Notes under the pieces: model-generated
Told to the model about the DNA's origin: nothing
The model's input: the letters and a program-made list of their open reading frames with translations, nothing else
Database searches by the model: none
Shown: positions 6,534 to 11,312 of the stretch, piece by piece
How the letters are laid out: the number at the start of each line of letters is the position of its first letter
Numbering within the stretch: position 1 is the first letter of the stretch
Position numbers and translations under genes: made by a program
Source of the DNA: JBGPBY01 sp041481485
GTDB lineage: Bacteria > Acidobacteriota > Terriglobia > 20CM-2-55-15
DNA: 11,312 nt
Assembly: GCA_041481485.1 (NCBI GenBank)
Contig: JBGPBY010000224.1
Span: 1-11,312, forward strand
Reading direction: 5' to 3'

Positions 6534-8660
6534 TCAGGCGATTGCGGTTTCGAGCGACGCAAAGGTGCCGCCGGATTCCGCAAGGCGCTTTAACAGGGGC
6601 GCAGGCGCCCAGAGTTCCCCATGTTGCTTTTCAAATTCAAGGATGCGGCGATAAATTTTCGCCAAGCCAATGGTGTCCGCCGTCCACATCGGGCCGCCAT
6701 GATAGGCAGGATAGCCGTATCCGGTAATGTAGATGACATCAATATCGGCCGCTCTCTGCGCATAGCCTTCCTCCAGAATGCGCGCGCCTTCATTGATCAT
6801 CGAGTACAGGCACCGCTCCAGGATCTCATCGTTGCCGATGGAGCGGCGGTGAATGCCCGCATTCTTCGCCGTCGCTTCAATTAGTGATTCGACTTCAGGA
6901 TCGGCCACGGCCTTGCGATCGTCGCCGTAGCTATACCATCCTTTGCCGGTTTTCTGCCCGAGACGTCCCAAATCGTAGAGTCTGTCGGCAACGAGAGGAA
7001 TCCGGATTCCCGGTCTAACGAGATGTTTCAATTCCTGACGCACGCGCCAGGCGATATCGATTCCGGCCATGTCATCGACTGCGAAAATCCCCATTGCCAT
7101 TCCGAAATCGTAGAGAACCTTGTCGACCTGAGACGGTGTCGTACCTTCCTCAACGAGGAACTGCGCTTCGCGCATGTAAGGAAACATCATGCGATTTCCC
7201 ACAAACCCCCAGCAGTTTCCGACCACGACACCCACTTTTTTCAATCGCTTTGCCAACGCGAGAGCCGTGGCCACAACGATCTTGCCCGTCGCCTTGCCTC
7301 GAACAATTTCGAGAAGACGCATGATGTTTGCAGGACTGAAGAAGTGCGTGCCGATCACCATTTGCGGTCGCGACGTCACAGCAGCGATTTCGTCGATATT
7401 CAGTGTGGAGGTATTCGTCGCAAGAATGCAGCCGGAGTTCGCAATTTTATCGATTTCGGTAAAGATCTGTTTTTTAAGGGACATGTTCTCGAAAACAGCT
7501 TCGATGATGAGATCGGCCGATGCGAAGCCGTCGTATCCGGTCTGGGGATGAATCAGTGCGAGCCGCTGCTGGACATATTCAGACGTGAATCGTCCTTTCT
7601 GGACCGAAACGTCGTAGTTTTTGCGGATGACCTGCATGCCGCGATCCAATGCGGCGCCGTCCGTCTCTTTGAGGAGAACGGGGATTCCGGCATTCGCAAA
7701 CGCCATTGCAATTCCACCTCCCATCGTTCCGGCTCCGATGAGCGCCGCATGGCGAATTTCCAGCGGCGCCGTTTCCTTCGATATGCCGGACACCCGGGAA
7801 ACGGAGCGCTCTGCAAAGAACGCGTGAATCAATGCGCGGCATTGATCCGTGTCCATGCATCTGAAGCAGATCTCGCTCTCCTTGCGGCAGCCTTCGTCGA
7901 ATGGAAGGGTTGCCGCGGCCTCGATGGCTTCGATTACCGCCAACGGCGCGATCTGATTGCGCCGGACACGCTGAGCCTGATCGCGGCCAGCGGCGTACAG
8001 GGGCGCGTTTTGCTGAGGAGTGCCGAGCTTTTCGTTGTGGTCCCGCGTTTTGCTGTGCGGTCCTGCCGCAACTTTTCTCGCAAATGCGATAGCGCCATCC
8101 TTCAAGTCTGTGCCGTTGGTGCCAATGATTTGGTCCACGAGTCCGAGTTCAAGCGCCGCGGGCGCCTTGAGAGGCTTCCCTGAAACGCACATATCGATCG
8201 CGGCAGCGATTCCGACGATGCGCGGAAGCCGCTGTGTTCCTTCCGCTCCGGGAATAATGCCGAGATTCACTTCAGGCTGGCCCAATAGCGCGTCCGGACT
8301 GGCGACGCGATAATGCCCTGCCATCGCGAGTTCGAGTCCACCGCCGAGAGCCGTCCCGTGGATAGCCATGACAATGGGTTTTGGAAAATCTTCGATTCGT
8401 TTTAGAAGACTGTGCATTTCCGGGGCGCCGGAACCGCGGCCCATCGCGAATTCTTCGAGTTCTTTGATGTCCGCGCCGGCAATGAACGTCCTTCCCGCGC
8501 CAATAATCACAACAGCGCGCGAAGAAACATTCGGCTCGATTCGATCGAGCGCCGATGCCAGTCCTTCGGCAACGCCCCTGCTGAGGGCATTCACCGGAAA
8601 ATTGTCGATAGTGACTAGTGCAATGTCCCCGTGGTTTTCCAACTGAACCAGTTCGCTCAT
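6534..8660 (-). CDS. Enoyl-CoA hydratase/3-hydroxyacyl-CoA dehydrogenase
   Basis: A 708-residue bifunctional beta-oxidation enzyme: it hydrates trans-2-enoyl-CoA and then oxidises L-3-hydroxyacyl-CoA with NAD. The crotonase half (about 1-190) has the oxyanion segment AGRTFIAGADIKEL and both catalytic glutamates, E110 (GTALGGGLE) and E130 (GQPEVNLG). A linker leads to the Rossmann domain at about 303 (ALIGAGTMGGG, 307-316), with NTSTL (416-420), H439 (GTHFFSP) and E451 (LLEIVRG) as the dehydrogenase pair. Two C-terminal 3HCDH domains follow (GNCWGFVGNRM at 481; GYGYPAYHGGP near 647). Length and order match FadB/FadJ and peroxisomal bifunctional enzymes; the crotonase part reads closer to the latter. 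The ATG at 8660 is chosen because residues start the domain directly; an extension to GTG 8744 would be read from repeat DNA. No clear Shine-Dalgarno. No thiolase lies nearby. Confidence 0.93.
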   Translation of the reverse strand: MSELVQLENHGDIALVTIDNFPVNALSRGVAEGLASALDRIEPNVSSRAVVIIGAGRTFIAGADIKELEEFAMGRGSGAPEMHSLLKRIEDFPKPIVMAIHGTALGGGLELAMAGHYRVASPDALLGQPEVNLGIIPGAEGTQRLPRIVGIAAAIDMCVSGKPLKAPAALELGLVDQIIGTNGTDLKDGAIAFARKVAAGPHSKTRDHNEKLGTPQQNAPLYAAGRDQAQRVRRNQIAPLAVIEAIEAAATLPFDEGCRKESEICFRCMDTDQCRALIHAFFAERSVSRVSGISKETAPLEIRHAALIGAGTMGGGIAMAFANAGIPVLLKETDGAALDRGMQVIRKNYDVSVQKGRFTSEYVQQRLALIHPQTGYDGFASADLIIEAVFENMSLKKQIFTEIDKIANSGCILATNTSTLNIDEIAAVTSRPQMVIGTHFFSPANIMRLLEIVRGKATGKIVVATALALAKRLKKVGVVVGNCWGFVGNRMMFPYMREAQFLVEEGTTPSQVDKVLYDFGMAMGIFAVDDMAGIDIAWRVRQELKHLVRPGIRIPLVADRLYDLGRLGQKTGKGWYSYGDDRKAVADPEVESLIEATAKNAGIHRRSIGNDEILERCLYSMINEGARILEEGYAQRAADIDVIYITGYGYPAYHGGPMWTADTIGLAKIYRRILEFEKQHGELWAPAPLLKRLAESGGTFASLETAIA

Positions 8661-8694
8661 AGGAAAGAAAAAGTACCACAGGTGGGACAATTCT

Positions 8695-8889
8695 TGATCT
8701 GCAGCCGCTCCCCGGCTGGAATAGTTGGCTAGTTTCAATTCCACCGGCTCACGCCGGTGGCTAACGGACTGCCGCCGCTCCCCGGCTCAGTTCCCAGCCG
8801 CGGAGCGGCGGCACTTCCCCTAGCCACCGGCGTGAGCCGGTGGGAATCGAAACAAGCTAACTTCAAAGCCGCGGAGCGGCGGCAGATCA
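8695..8889. repeat. Large composite inverted repeat between divergent genes
   Basis: Arms 8695-8787 and 8796-8889 are imperfect reverse complements around an 8-nt centre. From the centre outward each arm has a CCGC/GCGG hairpin, a CCACCGGC/GCCGGTGG hairpin (8741-8760 and 8824-8843), a less conserved spacer of about 25 bp, and a second CCGC/GCGG hairpin ending in TGATCT/AGATCA. The modules are the same as at 3180-3368, with loops GTGA instead of GTTA. The element ends 35 bp from the hydratase/dehydrogenase start and 58 bp from the amidohydrolase start, so it occupies much of the divergent promoter region. Confidence 0.9.
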
Positions 8890-8909
8890 AGCAAATCCCC
8901 ACCTCCGCA

Positions 8910-8939
8910 TTGACTTCCAGAGCGATGTCCCCGTACTGT
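8910..8939 (+). promoter_or_regulatory. Weak candidate promoter for the amidohydrolase
   Basis: TTGACT (8910-8915, five of six matches to the -35 consensus) is followed after 18 bp by TACTGT (8934-8939, only three of six matches to the -10 consensus). The predicted transcript would begin at or next to the ATG at 8948, giving a leaderless mRNA. This fits the absence of a Shine-Dalgarno there but could be coincidence. Confidence 0.25.
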
Positions 8940-8947
8940 GTGGCGTC

Positions 8948-9799
8948 ATGAAAATCGACGAATTAATCGCCATTGATACCCATGTCCACATCGAACCGCC
9001 CTTCAGCGGCAATCCCGCGGAAGAGGCGGCGAAAAAATATTTTGGCTTCTCCAATGCTCCGTCGGATCCCGCCGGGCTTGTCGAGTACTACCGTTCCCGA
9101 AAAATTGGATGCGTCGTGTTCTCCGTCGACGAGCGGTTGACCGGGCGCGGGCAAGTCCCCAACGACGACGTGATTCGGTTAGCCGAAAGCCATTCCGACT
9201 TCATGATTCCGTTTGCCAGCGTCGATCCCACTCGAGGCGATGAAGCTGTCCGTGAAGCGGAGCGCCTCATCGGACTTGGCGCAAAAGGATTCAAACTACA
9301 TCCGCCGCTACAGCAGTTTCATGCGAACGACCGGACGGTCTACCCTTTTTACGAAGTTCTTGCGGAAGCCCAGGTGCCGGTGGTCATTCACACGGGTCAC
9401 AGCGGAATCGGCACAGGAATGCCGGGAGGCGGCGGCATCCGATTAAAGTACGGCAACCCGATGGATATCGACGATGTTGCAGTCGACTTCCCAAAGATGC
9501 CGATCATTCTGGCACATCCGTCGTTCCCCTGGCAGGACGAAGCGATTTCGATTTGTCTGCACAAGCCCCAGGTTTACATCGACCTTTCCGGCTGGTCCCC
9601 GAAGTACTTTTCGCCGACGTTGATTCAATACGCCAACACACTGCTGCGGCACAAAATGCTATTCGGCTCAGACTATCCGTTGATTACTCCAGATCGCTGG
9701 ATGACGGACTTTGAGAAGATCGCAATTCGCGACGACGTACGGCCGCTGATCTTGAAAGAAAATGCGGTGCGGCTGCTGGGATTGCAGCCGAGACTATAG
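8948..9799 (+). CDS. Amidohydrolase family protein (Amidohydro_2)
   Basis: A 283-residue TIM-barrel metal-dependent hydrolase or decarboxylase of the Amidohydro_2 type. Metal-site residues are visible in order: H12-x-H14 (AIDTHVHIEP), K116/H118 (GAKGFKLHPP), H148 (VPVVIHTGHSG), H190 (PIILAHPSFPW) and D242 (MLFGSDYPL). There is no signal peptide, so it is cytoplasmic. Members act on varied carboxylates, including aromatic ring-cleavage and decarboxylation steps; the substrate cannot be assigned here. The start lacks a Shine-Dalgarno; ATG 8948 is the one that begins the conserved N-terminus. It is divergent from the beta-oxidation gene across a large inverted repeat. Its stop TAG (9797-9799) lies inside a degenerate TGTAGG repeat copy. 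Confidence 0.9.
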   Translation: MKIDELIAIDTHVHIEPPFSGNPAEEAAKKYFGFSNAPSDPAGLVEYYRSRKIGCVVFSVDERLTGRGQVPNDDVIRLAESHSDFMIPFASVDPTRGDEAVREAERLIGLGAKGFKLHPPLQQFHANDRTVYPFYEVLAEAQVPVVIHTGHSGIGTGMPGGGGIRLKYGNPMDIDDVAVDFPKMPIILAHPSFPWQDEAISICLHKPQVYIDLSGWSPKYFSPTLIQYANTLLRHKMLFGSDYPLITPDRWMTDFEKIAIRDDVRPLILKENAVRLLGLQPRL

Positions 9800-9963
9800 G
9801 CGCGGGCTGTGAAGGGATGAATGAATGCAATTCCCCGATGTAGGGGCGGTCCATGAGCGGAGCGAATGCAAGCCCGATAGGGCGCAGCCATCATGAAATT
9901 TCCGCCCACAATTTTGAGGAATGCTATCCCACAGATTGCGCGCGGTCATAGACCGCGCCTACA
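9795..9963. repeat. TGTAGG element cluster, three copies
   Basis: An intact inverted copy at 9940-9963 is identical over 24 bp to 6451-6474. A diverged direct copy at 9839-9860 matches 18 of 22 bases. A poorer one at 9795-9816 matches 16 of 22 and contains the amidohydrolase stop codon. Span 9839-9963 has opposed TGTAGG/CCTACA ends like the unit at 6327-6406, and its right 53 bp (9911-9963) align without gaps to 6354-6406. The cluster fills the space between the amidohydrolase and the convergent cytochrome gene, whose stop is 5 bp from the last copy. Confidence 0.82.
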
Positions 9964-9968
9964 GCCGC

Positions 9969-10541
9969 CTACGGTTTGTACGGCCGGTCCGCCGCTGTGA
10001 CGATGGAATTCAATGTTGGAATATCTTTCAATTCCGGTGCATTGCTTTTGAATGTCCGGATATACGCGTAGATATCTTTCGCCTGAGCGTCAGTCAAAGT
10101 GTTTGCCGGAAAATTTGGCATACTCGTCGACGGTGCCGCGGGATTCTGATCTCCCCTCAATCTCAGAAATGCAGTAAATCCGGCTTCAGTCTGAAGATTC
10201 CCCCAATTGCCGACAAACGCCCGGCCGGTTTCGCCGTTATAGCCATGGCAGGCATAGCAGCTGTAATCGTAATAGAGCTTCTTCCCGTTTACCGCATTTC
10301 CCGTTACCGGACTAGTCGGAGGCGGATTGGTTCCGATTGCACCTCGCGCTCCACCGCGTCCTCCAGCCGCGCCGCCACCGGCACCACCACCACCCCGGCC
10401 GCCTCGGCCCTGTGCGGCACCACCGCCGGCTGCAGGCGCCGGACCTGCCGGGGCCTGCGCCTTGACGACGATCATTGGAAGTATCAATCCCGCGATCGCA
10501 ATCAGAATAAGGAATATCGATGTTTTCGTACTGCTTTTCAC
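9969..10541 (-). CDS. Exported monohaem c-type cytochrome
   Basis: A 190-residue secreted cytochrome c. Residues 1-29 are a signal peptide or anchor (KSSTK, then hydrophobic SIFLILIAIAGLILPMIVV, possible cleavage after AQA). Residues 31-78 are an Ala/Gly/Arg/Pro-rich low-complexity linker with several RGG-like turns. The haem domain runs from about 81 to 166: CYACH at 95-99 (codons at 10245-10259) binds the haem, and M141 in SMPNFP is the likely sixth ligand, before TLTDAQAKDIYAYIRTF, a class I helix ending. It begins with GTG at 10541, supported by GGAAGGAG 5 nt upstream, 13 bp after the stop of the TPP-enzyme gene, so the two are almost surely one operon. Likely role: electron acceptor on the outer side of the inner membrane. 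Confidence 0.9.
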   Translation of the reverse strand: MKSSTKTSIFLILIAIAGLILPMIVVKAQAPAGPAPAAGGGAAQGRGGRGGGGAGGGAAGGRGGARGAIGTNPPPTSPVTGNAVNGKKLYYDYSCYACHGYNGETGRAFVGNWGNLQTEAGFTAFLRLRGDQNPAAPSTSMPNFPANTLTDAQAKDIYAYIRTFKSNAPELKDIPTLNSIVTAADRPYKP

Positions 10542-10554
10542 AACGACTCCTTCC

Positions 10555-11312
10555 TTATCGCGGCTGCGTGATCACATCGATCATGTATGGTTCACCGCGC
10601 TTCACGGTATCGACGCCGCGCTTTAATGCTGCAGCCAGTAATTTTGGATCCGAGATTGGTTCCCGTTCGGCCTTCATTCCATATGCTGCCGCCATTTTCG
10701 TATAGTCGATGAACGGGTCGCGCAAGCTGCTGCCGATAAATCCGCGATTCGTTCCGCGGCCACGAACGCCGGACATATATTCGACATACATCAGTTCCTG
10801 ATGCCATGCGCGGTTGTTGTGCATGATCGTCAGCAATGGCAGTTTGTGATGAGCGGCTGTCCACAGAATGCCCGGTGCATAGTTCAAGTCGCCGTCGGTT
10901 TGAACGTTGATCACGATCCGACCCCGATTTTTTGCAGCCAATGCTGCACCGACTGAAGCGGGAGCGCCATATCCCATTCCTCCGGCGTCCTGACCGCCCA
11001 GATAACTGTATGGTTTGTTGTGATCCCACAGCTGAGCATGGTGACCGCCCGAGAAGCTGCTTGGCGAAGACAGGCACCAATCTTCATTCATGATCAGTGG
11101 CCAGAGTTCGGAATAGATTCTCGCAGTGCTGATCGGACTGCCGTCCCATCCTGCGCGCTTGCTCAGTACAGCCTGCTGTATGGCCGCGACACGTGCCGTC
11201 TGATTCGCCGCCGCATGTTTTGCCGTGCGATCCGCGACCAACCTCTTCTTATCCGCGGTCATCAACTGTTTCGCCTGTTCGAGAATCAATGGCAGACTCG
11301 CTTCTGCATCCA
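10555..11312 (-). CDS. TPP-dependent enzyme, C-terminal part (partial)
   Basis: The frame is open to the right edge, so the 5' part lies outside the window; about 251 residues are visible. They form the pyrophosphate-binding domain of a thiamine-diphosphate enzyme of the acetolactate synthase/benzoylformate decarboxylase superfamily. SYLGGQDAGGMGYGAPASVGAALAA precedes the Mg-TPP motif, TDGD (codons about 10888-10899) with the NN pair 24 residues later (TIMHNNRAWHQE). The usual first glycine of the GDG motif is threonine here. The reaction is probably decarboxylation or oxidation of a 2-oxo acid. The following gene, 13 bp downstream, encodes a c-type cytochrome, which hints at electron transfer out of the TPP intermediate. 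Whether the protein is exported cannot be judged without its N-terminus. Confidence 0.88.
   Translation of the reverse strand, partial: DAEASLPLILEQAKQLMTADKKRLVADRTAKHAAANQTARVAAIQQAVLSKRAGWDGSPISTARIYSELWPLIMNEDWCLSSPSSFSGGHHAQLWDHNKPYSYLGGQDAGGMGYGAPASVGAALAAKNRGRIVINVQTDGDLNYAPGILWTAAHHKLPLLTIMHNNRAWHQELMYVEYMSGVRGRGTNRGFIGSSLRDPFIDYTKMAAAYGMKAEREPISDPKLLAAALKRGVDTVKRGEPYMIDVITQPR

Noticed and set aside
7023..8183. 386-codon open frame on the plus strand
   Set aside because: It lies wholly antisense to the beta-oxidation enzyme, whose catalytic residues are intact. The translation is rich in R, H, C and S with no recognisable domain, as expected for a shadow of GC-rich coding sequence.
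8661..8744. 28-residue N-terminal extension of the hydratase/dehydrogenase from a GTG
   Set aside because: The extension is read largely from the inverted repeat and does not resemble the family. The ATG at 8660 begins the crotonase domain directly.
8757..8951. 64-codon plus-strand frame ending in an ATGA overlap with the amidohydrolase start
   Set aside because: The first two thirds are repeat sequence and the translation has no protein-like pattern. The overlap looks accidental.
3140..9963. The spaced palindromes as a CRISPR array
   Set aside because: Copies are far apart, in both orientations, diverged and without regular spacers. No cas gene is present.
10327..10626. Proline/alanine-rich plus-strand frame
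   Set aside because: It is the antisense of the Gly/Arg-rich linker of the cytochrome. Its composition is explained by that low-complexity stretch.

Overview
The window looks like a stretch of chromosome from an Acidobacteriota bacterium. The main evidence is a secreted von Willebrand protein with the architecture of the acidobacterial VWFA-related family (TIGR03436) next to a large secreted protein built from carboxypeptidase-regulatory-like repeats. Base composition is moderately GC-rich. Palindromic repeats fill most of the longer intergenic spaces. No rRNA, tRNA, CRISPR array, transposase or phage gene is visible.

Layout. Positions 1-212 hold a near-perfect 40-bp inverted repeat built from 7-bp units. 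A VWA protein (213-1265, +) converges on a 590-residue multi-domain secreted protein (1277-3049, -). Positions 3050-3415 are a gene-free repeat cluster. A MarR-type regulator (3416 to about 3847, -) is divergent from a two-gene unit: a small beta-rich protein (3994-4233, +) and a four-helix membrane protein (4230-4802, +). A 23-bp dyad at 3931-3953 in the divergent gap is a candidate operator. Then come an aromatic-acid-type MFS transporter (4911-6242, -) and, behind a palindrome-filled 291-bp gap, a bifunctional enoyl-CoA hydratase/3-hydroxyacyl-CoA dehydrogenase (6534-8660, -). A second large inverted repeat (8695-8889) separates this from a divergent amidohydrolase (8948-9799, +). A third palindrome cluster (9795-9963) lies between the amidohydrolase and a convergent operon. 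That operon consists of a TPP-dependent enzyme (cut by the right edge, ending at 10555, -) and a monohaem c-type cytochrome (9969-10541, -).

How the genes may work together. The transporter, the beta-oxidation enzyme and the metal-dependent hydrolase could serve uptake and breakdown of aromatic or other carboxylic acids; this is inference from families and proximity. The TPP enzyme and cytochrome c are 13 bp apart and probably co-transcribed, which suggests oxidative decarboxylation with electrons passed to a cytochrome, but no activity can be read directly. The MarR gene probably regulates itself and the small-protein/membrane-protein pair.

Two palindromic repeat families occur again and again between genes: a TGTAGG-type element with GCGGTC/GACCGC stems, and a module with CCACCGGC/GCCGGTGG and CCGC/GCGG stems. 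They are the most conspicuous non-coding structure here.
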